From CAVPDG01 sp963702535 (GTDB lineage: Bacteria > Chloroflexota > Anaerolineae > Anaerolineales > UBA4823): DNA of 16,318 nucleotides. The position numbers were made by a program, and so were the translations under genes. Every line of letters starts with the position of its first letter. Within the stretch, counting starts at the first letter, position 1. The notes under the pieces were generated by a model. That model was given only the letters and a program-made list of their open reading frames with translations, did no database searches and was not told the origin of the DNA. Positions 1-9,159 of the stretch are shown here, one piece after another. The stretch spans positions 1-16,318 of the forward strand of contig CAVPDG010000027.1 of NCBI GenBank assembly GCA_963702535.1, in the 5' to 3' direction.

Positions 1-338
1 GATGGTAGTGACTGCCCGCGGGTCAAACCGAGCTGGCACGCCAGCTCAGACCGCGAGGTACCCCCTGGCGTAAAGCAAATCAGATCAAGGCTGATCCGCT
101 TGTTAAGATTTTTTACATTACAGTCGGTTAAGGAAGGGTACAAAGCGCTCAACTCGCTTCTAGCGGGCGGTTTTTCTTGCTTCTGAGCTGTAATTTTACC
201 ATATAACCGATAGATTATCAAATAAATTAACAATCTTCTCATGATAGTCAATTCTTTAAATTTAAAAGAAGGGATTAATGGACGCCCCTGCTGATGATCT
301 CCTGGAAAGCAGGCGGATAAATCCGGTATAATCAGCCC
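1..338. other. Non-coding left flank with a structured left edge
   Basis: No convincing coding frame. The first 60 bases are GC-rich and fold well: GAGCTGGC (30-37) and GCCAGCTC (40-47) form a perfect 8-bp hairpin with a 2-base loop, and GGTC/GACC just outside can extend it. A second weaker stem (AAGC..ATCAG / CTGAT..GCTT, 73-101) precedes a T run at 109-114, but the gap to the T run is long for a terminator. From about 185 the sequence becomes AT-rich, then carries the promoter of the next gene. The left edge may be the tail of a structured RNA cut by the window, but no family could be assigned. Confidence 0.5.
303..332 (+). promoter_or_regulatory. Probable promoter of the DapA-family gene, leaderless type
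   Basis: A perfect TATAAT lies at 327-332, with TGGAAA (4 of 6 matches to TTGACA) at 303-308 and an 18-base spacer. The ATG at 339 starts only seven bases after the -10, which is where transcription itself should begin. No Shine-Dalgarno sequence precedes the ATG. Together this predicts a leaderless or near-leaderless mRNA. Confidence 0.6.
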
Positions 339-1253
339 ATGTCCAGCAACCATACACTCCGCGGGGTGTACGCTGCGGCGGTGACGCCGCTCAAACCGGA
401 TGGCACGATCGATAGCGAAGCCCTGCCGAAATACCTGGGGTTCCTGGCGAAGCGCGGCTGCCACGGCGCACTGCTGCTGGGTACCACAGGCGAGGGACCG
501 TCTTTCTCGGCTGCGGAGCGGCTGGAGCTACTGCGGGCTGCCATGCTGGTACGCCAGCAGCACCCGGGCTTGCGCATCCTGGCGGGAACCGGCACGCCCA
601 GCCTGGAGGAGACCGCCAGCCTGACACGGGCGGCTTTCGACCTGGGGGTTGACGGCGTGGTAGTGCTGCCGCCCTATTACTTCAAGAAGGTAAGCGACGA
701 CGGGTTGTTCGATTGGTACCGCCAGGTGATCGTCCGCGCGGTGCCGGCCGGCGGTTACCTGCTGGCTTATCACATTCCCCCGGTGACAGGCATAACGATT
801 TCCTTCGATTTGATCGCCCGGCTGAAAGAAGCCTTCCCCGAAAAGTTTGCCGGGCTGAAAGATTCGAGCGGGGATGGGGAGCATGCTCGCAAGCTGGGGC
901 AGCTCTTTGGCAAGGATCTGCTGGTGATGAACGGCAACGACCGCTTGTTCAGCCTGGCGCTCCAGAGCCAGGCTTCCGGCTGCATCACCGCCCTGGCCAG
1001 CCTGGCTTCCCCTCTGCTGCGGCGGGTGTGGGATCACGCCAGCCGCGGCGAGCAGGATGGGGAAACGCAGAGCCGGCTCAATGCAGCCAGAGACGTGCTG
1101 GATGCATTTCCGCCGGCAGCCGCTTTTATCAAGGAAATCCTGCACAGCCAATATCATTTTCCACGCTGGGGAGTACGCCGCCCGTTGACGCAATTGCAGC
1201 AAGCGCTGGCGGAGCAAGCCGCACAGCGCTGGGCGCAACTGAACCATGTCTGA
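339..1253 (+). CDS. Dihydrodipicolinate synthase (DapA) family aldolase
   Basis: An uninterrupted 304-residue TIM-barrel protein of the DapA/N-acetylneuraminate lyase family, the usual family length. Visible family features are the N-terminal AAVTPLKPDG strand, the substrate carboxylate-binding TTGEG loop (49-53), Tyr144 in AYHIPPVTG (the proton-relay tyrosine) and Lys174 in AGLKDSSGD, the lysine that forms the Schiff base with pyruvate or a related keto acid. The substrate cannot be set from sequence: the KDSSG form and lack of lysine-pathway neighbours suggest a catabolic or generic aldolase rather than the biosynthetic DapA. The start is chosen because it sits directly behind a TATAAT box. 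The 3' end overlaps the next gene by 8 bases (ATGTCTGA), indicating translational coupling. One of few intact long genes here. Confidence 0.9.
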   Translation: MSSNHTLRGVYAAAVTPLKPDGTIDSEALPKYLGFLAKRGCHGALLLGTTGEGPSFSAAERLELLRAAMLVRQQHPGLRILAGTGTPSLEETASLTRAAFDLGVDGVVVLPPYYFKKVSDDGLFDWYRQVIVRAVPAGGYLLAYHIPPVTGITISFDLIARLKEAFPEKFAGLKDSSGDGEHARKLGQLFGKDLLVMNGNDRLFSLALQSQASGCITALASLASPLLRRVWDHASRGEQDGETQSRLNAARDVLDAFPPAAAFIKEILHSQYHFPRWGVRRPLTQLQQALAEQAAQRWAQLNHV

Positions 1254-3670
1254 GCAGCCCAAGAATAGCGCACAGAACCGGCTGATCCTGACCAGCATCG
1301 GCTTCCTCTTCATCTTCATCCTGGGGCTGATCGTGGTCATTTCGGCTTACCCGGCGCTGCTGAGACCGGCAATCCCGGAGCTGAGGCGCTATACCAACAC
1401 ACCGACGATCACCTCCACGGCGACGCAGACGCCGACCATCACCCTCACCCCCAGCGCAACCAACACGCGCTGCCCTCCCAGACGCCAACGATCACCCAGA
1501 CCCCGACCAAGACACTGACGCCCACGCTGACGCCAACGCCGCCAGGACCGGCGACCTTGACACCCGCGCTGCCGCTGGCAAGCACCAACCTGTACCGCCT
1601 GGGCTCCTGGTCATCCGACCAGGCAGATTACCTGGTATCGCTGATCGAAGATTATCCGAATACGCTGCCACAAGCCACGCCAGGCGTGCTGGAGGAGAGC
1701 TATTACCAGGGTTACCGCTTCGCAAAGCTAGCCCTGGAGGAGGCGCTGCTGCGCTTCCCCGAGGCGGAACAAGCCAACCGCTGGCAGTGGCTGCTGGCAT
1801 ATTCCCTGGCGCGCCTGGGAGATGGCAGCGCCGGCGAGCAGTACGGCAACCTGATTGCCCAGGGGTTGAACAGCGGGGAAACCAGCATCGCTACGCTCGT
1901 GGAGTGGTTCGCCGAGAAAGAGCCGGACCTGAAGCTCTCGGTCAATGAGCTGAAGCGCCTGCCTGGCTCGCTCGGCTCCTGGCTGGTGCAGGTGGGCGGA
2001 GCGGGCGGGGCATTCATCTGGCTGGAGGAGACCAGCAGCGGTTACAAGCCGCATGTGCTCACAGACAATTTCAACTTCACCAACCCGCAGGAATATGCCA
2101 GCCTATCAGCAGACCTGACCGGGGACGGCAAAGACGAGGTGGTGATCTGCCCAGGTTCCCCTGGATGGGACGAACCTGGCAGCGCCGACCGTGTTCTCTC
2201 TGACTGAGGCGGGAGCGGTGAGCCTGGATTTCGACCCCCGGCTCTTCCCGCGGGATATCGGGACAGAGTTCGAGAACACCTGGACCGCGGAGAAAAACAC
2301 TGAAGGCGGCTACGACCTGGTGTTCACCGCCAGCGTCTTTCCGGCTTGCCCAGTCGACATCCGCCTGGCGTACCGCTGGGACGGTGAGGCTTTTAGCGCA
2401 GCCGACGCCAGCTACCGGTTGAAGCCGGACCCACAAACACTGCCCTACTGTCGCTTTGTCATCGAGCACGCCGGCAATGCCTGGGAGCCCGGGGTGACCG
2501 CCAGCTTGATGGAGCAGCTTCTGCCCGACTGGCCCCCGGCAAAGAACGAGGAAGGTAAGGCTTACAAAGCGGATACACGCGATGAGTGGCGCTACCGCCT
2601 GGGGGTGTACAGCGCCCTGGCAGGCGATCAAGAAAAGGCAACGGGGTATTTCCAGGACGTGGTGAGCTCGCCCGCTCAAGCGGACAGCGAATGGGTGGCT
2701 GAAGCCGCACGTTTCCTGGCTGCCTACCAGACGCCCGCCGACCTGTACAAAGCCTGCGCACAGGCGGAGGGCTGCGACGCCCGCCTGGCGCTGCAGGCGC
2801 TGATCGAAGCCATCCCGGCGGACGAATATCCTGAGGCGCTCACCCAACTGTGGGAAGCAGGCGTCACGCAGCGCACGACGGGCTACTTCGACTTCGACGG
2901 CGACGATGTGAAAGAGAGCTGGTTCACCGTACGCCACCGCAGCGGTGAAAAGCTCGAGTTCTGGATCCTGATGCCGTATAAGGACGGGATAAAGCCATCT
3001 TCGTTGACAGCCTGGAGTCGAACCGCCGGAGCTGAGCTTGTACGATGAAGAAGAGTACCCGCCCACAGTACTGATCGACAACTCGATCGCCTTTCGCATC
3101 CAGCGCATACCCGGCAGGTTGGTCCCCTACCTGAGCCGCCCGGCGCTGCCGCAGCTTTACCCGGACCGCTTCCAGAACGGTGTAGACGCCGCCCGGCAAG
3201 ACCTGCTCAGCGGCGCAGATGCCAAGCAAATCTACCAGGACCTGCTCTCCCTGCAGACCTCGCCAGGGCTGCTGTGCCGCGCCCGCTGGACCTGCGACGA
3301 ATATTATTACCTGCTGGGGTTGGCGGCTGAGCTGGCGAAAAACCCCAAGGACGCCATCGACGCCTACCTGAACCTGTGGCCAACTACACCGCAGCCCATT
3401 CACCACCATGGCGCGGCTGAAGCTGGTGTGGACAGGGGTGACGCCTACACCCTCGATCACCAAGACGCCAACGATCACACCCGTGCTCACATTGACGCCA
3501 GGGACGCCAACGGCAGCCTTCCCCGGTACGCCGACCACGCCGACGATCACACCTACACCCACGCACACACCCTCGGGAGCGGTCGCCACACCGACAGTCA
3601 CTTTCACACCCGAGACGCCATACCCGATCCAATCAATACTCCCGATACCCATACCCATGACGCCGGGTGA
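1246..3670 (+). CDS. Membrane-anchored protein with Thr/Pro-rich linkers and FG-GAP-like motifs (frameshifted)
   Basis: Function unknown. Reconstructed length is about 800 residues. The N-terminus has a short cytoplasmic tail, one transmembrane helix (about residues 13-34, ILTSIGFLFIFILGLIVVI), then a Thr/Pro-rich spacer of TPT repeats, so the bulk should be extracytoplasmic. The core is helical and TPR-like (repeated YRLGVYSALAGD- and YYLLGLAAELAKN-type segments, each followed by helices) and carries two acidic DLTGDGKDE / DFDGDDVKE motifs resembling FG-GAP/VCBS calcium loops. The C-terminus is again a long TPT spacer. The coding frame changes near 1470-1480, 2150, 2993, 3380 and 3399. A missing G in the GGG at 3665-3667 would place the stop at 3668-3670, overlapping the next GTG start. 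No family name is assigned. The architecture is typical of secreted scaffold proteins in Anaerolineae (inference). Confidence 0.7.
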
Positions 3671-4491
3671 CAGCACCTCAAACCTGGAGAGTCCTGCACA
3701 CCCCGCCGGCGACAGGCGCCTGGAACATGGCGGTCGATGAGGCCATCCTGGAGGGCATCGCCCAGGGGATCTCGCCGCCCACGTTGCGCCTGTACGCCTG
3801 GGATCCGCCCTGCCTGTCTCTCGGCTATGCGCAGCCCGCAGCGACGTCGACCTGCAGCGCTTGCAAGCCCACGGCTGGGACCTGGTGCGTCGCCCCACCG
3901 GCGGGCGGGCCATCTTGCACACCGACGAGCTGACTTACTCCGTCATCGGGCGCAAGACGACCCGCGCCTGGCTGGCTCAGTGTTCGAGAGCTACCAGCGC
4001 CTGTCCAGGCGCTGCTGCACGCCCTGCACCTGCTGGGCGTCCGGCGACGGCGGAAGCCCATCCGCTCACGCCGGCCGGCAGCGATCCGAAGGGTCCGGTG
4101 TGCTTCGAAGTGCCATCGAACTACGAGATCACCTAGGAGCACAGAAAGCTCATCGGCAGCGCCCAGGCGCGGCGCAAGGGCATGGTGCTGCAGCATGGCA
4201 CTTTGCCGCTGCACGGCGACCTGGGACGCATCACCCAGGCGCTGCGCTTCGCATGAAGAGAAACGCCAGCGGGCGGCGGAACGCGTCCACGCCAGGGCGG
4301 CGACGGCGGAGGAGATCCTGGGGGTTGCGCCCACCTGGGAGCAGACCGCGGCTGCCTTCTGCCAGGCATTCCAGGAGACGTTGGATGACCTGCGCCTGGC
4401 GCCGGGCGAGCTGAACGACTTCGAGAAAGAGACGGCAGAACGGCTGGTGCGGGAAAAATACAACCACCCGGAATGGACGAGCAAGGTATAA
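3667..4491 (+). CDS. LipM-like octanoyl/lipoate transferase, LplA superfamily (frameshifted)
   Basis: BPL/LPL catalytic-domain protein, about 275 residues when reconstructed. It begins WRVLHTPPATGAWNMAVDEAIL, continues LRLYAWDPPCLSLGYAQP, then RRPTGGRAILHTDELTYSVIG, the acyl-adenylate/acyl-binding signature of the family. GPVCFEVPSNYEIT followed by RKLIGSAQARRKG contains both the cysteine (codon 4101-4103) that is catalytic in LipM octanoyltransferases and the conserved lysine. Expected role: moving octanoyl from ACP to lipoyl domains such as GcvH. The GTG start overlaps the presumed stop of the preceding gene. Frame changes fall near 3840, 3955-4060 and 4253, and an in-frame TAG stands at 4134-4136 between YEIT and RKLIGSAQ. 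A true lipoate ligase is the alternative, but the CF..PS motif favours LipM. Confidence 0.8.
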
Positions 4492-4529
4492 AATAAGGGC
4501 AAGCCGTCAACAGCGAGACATCCGGAGAA

Positions 4530-4814
4530 ATGAGGATCGGCGTTCTGACCCTGGAGCTACACATACCGGGCTGCACATCCTTGAAGGAGAAACGCAGCCG
4601 GCTGAAACCGTTGCTGAGCCGCCTGCACCGCGAGTTCAACATCTCGGCGGCGGAGGTAGACCGCCAGGATGCCTGGCAGGCTGCCGTGATCGCCTGCACC
4701 ACCGCCAGCAACGACGCGGCGCACAGCCAGCGCCTCTTGCAGCAGGTGGTGGAGTGGCTGGAGCGGGACTGGCAGGATGTCGAAGTCGTAGATAACCGGA
4801 TTGAGATCATTTGA
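4530..4814 (+). CDS. DUF503 (YlxP-like) family protein
   Basis: Intact 94-residue protein. The family signature is clear: an N-terminal MRIGVLTLELHIPGC strand, the SLKEKRSRLKPLLSRL helix, FNISAAEVDRQDAWQAAVI, and SNDAAHSQRLLQQVVEWLERD with a terminal VVDNRIEI strand. The family forms a small ferredoxin-like fold of unsettled biochemical role. In many Firmicutes its relative YlxP lies near ribosome-maturation genes. A GGAG sits only two bases before the chosen ATG, so initiation may be weak. No in-frame upstream ATG was preferred because the conserved family N-terminus starts exactly here. It follows the LipM-like gene by 38 bases and is probably co-transcribed. Confidence 0.85.
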   Translation: MRIGVLTLELHIPGCTSLKEKRSRLKPLLSRLHREFNISAAEVDRQDAWQAAVIACTTASNDAAHSQRLLQQVVEWLERDWQDVEVVDNRIEII

Positions 4815-4875
4815 TCAGGCGCAAAGGGTTTCTAGAACTGCGTAAGTCCGAATACATCCAACAGGAGCATCCATC

Positions 4876-5666
4876 ATGGATTTACAACTGAAAGGCAGAA
4901 GCGCACTGGTAACGGGGGCAAGCCGGGGCTGGGTTACGCCACCGCCAGGCTGCTGGCGCAGGAAGGCTGCCGGGTAGCCATCAACAGCCGGGATGAGAGC
5001 AGGCTAAACGCCGCGGCGCAACAAATCGAAAAGGACACTGGCAGCCCAGTCCTGGCGCTGCAAGGCGACGTAACCCACACCGCCACACCGCAAGCGCTGG
5101 TGGAGAAGTGCGTTGAAGTCTTTGGGGGCCTGGACCTGCTGGTGACCAACTCCGGCGGACCGCCGCCGGGCAAGTTCGAGAGCTTCGACGACGCCGCCTG
5201 GCAAGAAGCCATCGAGCTGACCCTGATGAGCCACGTGCGCCTGATCCGGGCGGCGCTGCCCTACTTGCGCAAATCGCCGGCCGCCAGCGTGCTGACGATC
5301 ACCTCTTATTCCGTCAAGCAGCCGATCCCCAACCTGGTGCTCTCCAACAGCGTGCGGGCTGCCACAGTGGGACTGACCAAAAGCCTGGCGCTGGAGCTGG
5401 GGAGCGAGGGCATCCGCTTCAATTCGATCCTGCCGGCCTGGACGGAAACCGAGCGCGTGCACGAGCTGATGGCGCAGCGCGCCCAGGCGAACGGCACGAC
5501 GATGGAAGAAGAGATCAAGAAGCAGGCGAAAGACAGCCCGCTGGGGCGCATGGGCAAGCCGGAGGAGTTTGCCAATGCGGCGGTCTTCCTGCTCTCGCCG
5601 GCGGCAGCTTACATCACCGGCGTGATGCTGTCGGTGGACGGCGGGATGTACAAAGGCACGTTGTAA
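4876..5666 (+). CDS. Atypical SDR oxidoreductase, beta-ketoacyl reductase-like (one frameshift)
   Basis: About 264 residues, the usual SDR length. The N-terminal cofactor loop reads VTGASRGLGYATA once a single G is restored in the G run at 4925-4928; downstream come LQGDVT, LVTNSGGPPPG (in place of NNAG) and the C-terminal LSVDGGMYKG. The catalytic region reads TITSYSVKQPIPNLVLSNSVRAATVGLTKSLALELG. Aligned on GLTKSLA, the usual Tyr is Ser and the usual Lys is Arg. This fits the BKR-like SDR subgroup that lacks the standard tetrad, so ordinary ketoreductase activity should not be assumed. The start is supported by a CAGGAG about eight bases upstream. It ends the plus-strand run and is followed directly by a terminator. 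Confidence 0.85.
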
Positions 5667-5674
5667 ACGCGGTC

Positions 5675-5707
5675 AACAGGGCGCAGGAGGGCTGCGCCTT
5701 GTTTTTT
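5675..5707 (+). terminator. Intrinsic terminator after the SDR gene
   Basis: AACAGGGCGCAG (5675-5686) pairs with CTGCGCCTTGTT (5692-5703) around the loop GAGGG; the core GGCGCAG/CTGCGCC is perfect and the outer part has one G-T pair. The 3' arm runs into a T-rich tract ending TTTTTT (5702-5707). It lies nine bases after the SDR stop and separates the first gene run from the penicillin acylase gene. Confidence 0.85.
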
Positions 5708-5745
5708 GAGATTGCCTGTTACGAAAAATCTACCTGGAGGGGAAA

Positions 5746-8113
5746 ATGTCCACACTGGATAACCTGCTGGGACCGATCGCCCACGGCGGCATAACCTGGC
5801 TCAGCCGCAAGCGATTGCCGCAAATCGAGGGGAAGATCAACCTGCCGGGGCTCACTTCCGCTGTGGAAGTGCTGCGCGACCGCTGGGGCATCCCGCACAT
5901 CTACGCCAAGAACCTGCACGACCTGTACTTCGCCCAGGGCTTCGTCCATGCCCAGGACCGCCTGTTCCAGATGGAGATGAACCGGCGGGTGGCGCGCGGC
6001 AGGCTGAGCGAGCTGTTCGGGGAGCTTTCGCTGGATACAGACCGCACGGCGCGCACCTTCGGCTTCAACCGGTTGGGCTGCACCGATTGGGCGAATAGCG
6101 AGGACGACCTGCGCCAGATCATCCTGGCTTACACTGAAGGTGTCAACGCCTTCCTTGAACCCCGGAAAGAAGCTGCCAGTGGAGTTCACCCTGTGGGACA
6201 CACGCCCGAAGCCTGGACGCCCGAGGATACGATGGCTTTCACCCGGGTGATGGTGTGGCAGCTCTCGCATGCCTGGTACGGCGAGGTGATCCGCTCGCAG
6301 CTTGCAGAAAAGGTGGGCACGGAGCGCGCCGCCGAGCTGGGGATCCAGTACCCCGGGAGCAACCCGCTGACCCTGCCCAAGGGCATCGAGTTCAACCGGC
6401 TGGACAACGCCGGGCTGCTGAGCAAGGTGGGCGGTCCGTTCCTCTCCCAGGGCAAGGGCAGCAATAGCTGGGTGATCTGCGCCGAGAGGAGCGCCACGGG
6501 TCGGCGGTGCTGTGCAACGATATGCACCTGCTGGTGAGCCTGCCGGCGCTGTGGTACGAGGTGCACCTGAACGCGCCGGGCATGCACGTGACGGGCGTCA
6601 GCCTGCCGGGCGTGCCGATGGTGCTGGTGGGGCACAACGAGCGCATCGCCTGGGGGATGACCCTGGCGTTCACCGACTGCGAAGACCTGTTCATCGAAAA
6701 GTTCGACACCGCCAGACGCCAGGCGCTACCAATTCGAGGATGGATGGCGCGCAGGCCGAGGTGATCCCCGAGAGCATCCCGGTGAAGGGCAGGGCGCAGC
6801 CGCATGTCGAGAATGTGGTGGTGACCCACCACGGACCGGTGATCTCCGACGTGATCGGCGTAAGCGAGCAGCGCGTGGCGGTCAACTCGATGGCGCTGAG
6901 ACCGGGCAAGGCATTCCAGGGCTGGCTGGAGCTCAACCGCGCCGGCGGCTGGGATGATTTTGTCGGCGCCATGCGCCTGATCGAAGCGCCGCAGCTCAAC
7001 GTGTGCTACGCCGACGTGGATGGGAACATCGGCTACTGGGTGACCGGAAAGGTGCCCATCCGCCGCAAGGGCGAGGGCGATGTGCCCGCCCCAGGCTGGA
7101 CGGGAGAGTACGAGTGGGTAGGCGAAGTGCCCTTCGAGGCGATGCCGCACGCCCTCAACCCAGAGCAGGGTTATATCGTCACCTGCAACCACAAGATCGT
7201 GCCGGACGATTACCCCTACTTCCTGGGCAATGTATGGATGAACGGCTACCGGGCGCGGGGGATCAGCGAAATCATCGAAAGCAAAGAAAAGCTCACTTTC
7301 GAAGACCACCGCAAGCTGCATACGGATTTCACCTGCCTGCCCGGCAAGGAGCTCGCCGCGCTGGCGGCGAGGTCAAGAGCAGCGACGCAGACGTCCTTCT
7401 GGCGCAAAAGTTATTGAAGGAGTGGGATGGCAAGCTGGCGGCAGACAGCGCCGGCGGCGCGGTGTACGAGGTGACCCGGCTGCACCTGACGCGCGCCATC
7501 CTGGAGCCGAGCTTAGGGGAGAGATGACGACTGCGCTAGATGGGGCAAGGTTTCCACCCGCTGCTGCTGCCGACCCACGAGTTCTTACGGGCACGACACG
7601 GTCGCCGTTTTGCGCCTGCTCGCTAAGCCAGACACCGGGTGGCTGACAAGCAGCGGGAGGCAGGGATGCCGTACTGGAAAAGAGCCTGAAGGAAGCCATC
7701 CGGTGGCTGCAGCGAGACGCTGGGCGCCGATCCATCCGCCTGGCAATGGGGCAAGCTCACCGGGTGAGCTTCGCCCACGCCCTGGCATTGCAGAAGCCGC
7801 TGGACCAGGTGTTCAACCGCGGACCGTTCCCGATCGGCGGCGATACCGACACCCCCTGCCAGACGGCGTTCTTCGCCCACGACCCGTACGACAACAAAGC
7901 CTGGGCGCCTTCCTTCCGCCAGGTGGTGGACATGGGAGACCTGACCCGCTCGGCGGTCATGTATCCACCGGGGCAGTGCGGCATTCTGGGCAGCCCGCAT
8001 TACGACGACCTGATCCAGCCCTGGCTGAAAGGCGAATACCACCCCAGCTATGGACGCGGCAGCAGGTAGAAAGCCAGGTCGAAGGAAAATTGGTGTTGGA
8101 GGGAGGCGCTTAG
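5746..8113 (+). CDS. Penicillin acylase family Ntn-hydrolase (multiply frameshifted)
   Basis: Reconstructed length about 790 residues, typical of the peptidase S45 family. These enzymes cleave themselves into alpha and beta chains and hydrolyse amides such as acyl-homoserine lactones, beta-lactam side chains or N-acyl peptides. Visible features: VEVLRDRWGIPHIYAKNLHDLYFAQGFVHAQDRLFQMEMNRR-type alpha chain, with Ser239 in GKGSNSW as predicted N-terminal nucleophile of the beta chain (codon 6460-6462). Then ATGSAVLCNDMHL after frame repair, HNERIAWGMTLAFTDCEDLF, NPEQGYIVTCNHK with the oxyanion-type Asn, and SPHYDDLIQPWLKGEYHP near the end. No signal peptide is evident. GGAGGGG precedes the ATG. 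Frame changes occur near 6500, 6720, 7370, 7530-7650, 7740 and 8060. Natural substrate unknown. Confidence 0.85.
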
Positions 8114-8115
8114 GC

Positions 8116-8490
8116 TTACTGCAGGCGGAGCAGGATCTTTGCCTGCCCCCACAGCTCTTCCAGGCGGTAGTATTCGCGCCGGTCTGGCGAGAAGACGTGC
8201 ACGATCACGTCGCCAAAATCAACCAGTATCCAGCCGTCCTGAGGGCGACCCTCGGTGCGGGCGGGGAGCTGGTGGCGCTTGTGAACAGCTTCTACCGCGG
8301 CTTCTGCCAGCGCCTGGAGCATGCGCTCGCTGGTGCCGGAGCAGAAGACAAAATAATCGGCGAACGAAGCCAGACCGTGCAAATCCATGAGAAGAATATC
8401 TTCTCCCTTCTTCTCTTCAAGAGCATCAATGATGGTACGGGAAACTTCCAGGGCGTCCAGATAATCCTCCTTGATGACTGATAAACACAC
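8116..8490 (-). CDS. rsfS: Ribosome silencing factor RsfS (YbeB/Iojap family)
   Basis: Intact 124-residue protein of the Iojap/RsfS family, normal length. Conserved blocks are the N-terminal helix EVSRTIIDALEEKKGEDILLMDL, the DYFVFCSGTSERMLQALAEAV segment, and GWILVDFGDVIVHVFSPDRREYYRLEELW at the C-terminus. RsfS binds ribosomal protein uL14 and blocks joining of the 30S and 50S subunits when nutrients are scarce. It is the last gene of the minus-strand run. Its stop lies two bases from the stop of the convergent penicillin acylase gene, with no terminator between them. Confidence 0.95.
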   Translation of the reverse strand: MCLSVIKEDYLDALEVSRTIIDALEEKKGEDILLMDLHGLASFADYFVFCSGTSERMLQALAEAAVEAVHKRHQLPARTEGRPQDGWILVDFGDVIVHVFSPDRREYYRLEELWGQAKILLRLQ

Positions 8491-8500
8491 CTTTGATCCA

Positions 8501-8531
8501 GACCCCCGTTTTCTGGCAGAAGACGGGGGTC
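8501..8531. repeat. Strong hairpin between thpR and rsfS
   Basis: GACCCCCGTTTTC (8501-8513) pairs with GAAGACGGGGGTC (8519-8531) around the loop TGGCA, a 13-bp stem with one G-T wobble. It lies in the 59-base gap between thpR and rsfS. Neither strand has a T tract after it, so it is not a classical intrinsic terminator. It may stabilise or process the transcript between the two genes. Confidence 0.6.
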
Positions 8532-8549
8532 TGCACTTACCCTTTCGGA

Positions 8550-9133
8550 TCAGGCAGACAGGGCAATAGAATATTCACACTTGTAAACGGCGCCGCTGGG
8601 CTGCAGGTCGCTGCTGTACAGGTTGACGGCAGCAACTTCCATCCTTCCCAACGTGGCTACCTTCTCGGCGGCGAGCACCTCGCCGATTTTTCAACACATC
8701 TTCGGGAGAGGCGTTCCTGGCGACGCGCCCCAAGGTCAGGTGGGGTGAAAAGGGACGGTCTTCCATTGGAAAACCCAGGCGAGCCGCGCCCTGGGCAATG
8801 CGGCGCTGCAACGCAGGCAGGGCAGGCGGGGCGCTCACCCCCACCCAAACCACACGCGGCTTGCGGAAGGAGGGAAAAGCACCCAGACTGGCGACCTCCA
8901 GCTCGAAGACCGGCTGAGCGGCGACCTGCGAGTGGAGCATATCCTTCAGGGCAGCCACCTGGGTCGTGACCACATCCCCCAGAAACACCAGGGTCAGGTG
9001 GATATTCTTCACCGGCACCCAGCGTACCGGCAGTGCGCCCAGCGGGCGCCTGCAGGGACTTTTCAACCTGCTGCAGACCAGAACGGATCTCAGGCGATAA
9101 TTCGATGGCGATAAAGAGGCGGAGCACAGGCAT
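8550..9133 (-). CDS. thpR: RNA 2',3'-cyclic phosphodiesterase / 2'-5' RNA ligase family (frameshifted)
   Basis: About 194 residues, typical of ThpR. The 2H-phosphoesterase fold is shown by two HxT motifs, HLTLVFLGDV in the first half and HLTLGRVAR in the second, preceded by the usual RWVPVKNI. The N-terminus MPVLRLFIAIELSPEIR is also family-like (R-F-A-I). Two frame breaks are inferred: near 9040-9060, and an extra A in the five-A run near 8690. After repair the C-terminus reads VAAVNLYSSDLQPSGAVYKC and stops at 8550-8552. These enzymes act on 2',3'-cyclic phosphate RNA ends, but the physiological RNA is generally unknown. It sits between the response regulator (27 bases) and rsfS. Confidence 0.88.
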
Positions 9134-9159
9134 ACAGGGCGCAGCCGGCTATGAAACGT

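Noticed and set aside
73..114. Stem followed by a T run, as an intrinsic terminator
   Set aside because: The stem has a 2x2 internal loop and the T run begins seven bases after it, so efficiency would be poor.
150..176. CGCTTCTAGCG then GGCGGTTTTT as a terminator
   Set aside because: Only a 4-bp stem can be drawn with confidence, and there is no known gene upstream for it to end.
528..1340. 270-codon minus-strand open frame opposite the DapA-family gene
   Set aside because: It mirrors a GC-rich gene with clear DapA motifs; its own translation shows no recognisable domain and no ribosome site.
2077..3108. 343-codon minus-strand open frame
   Set aside because: It is antisense to the membrane-anchored protein; composition (rich in Arg, Gly, Pro) is that of a shadow frame.
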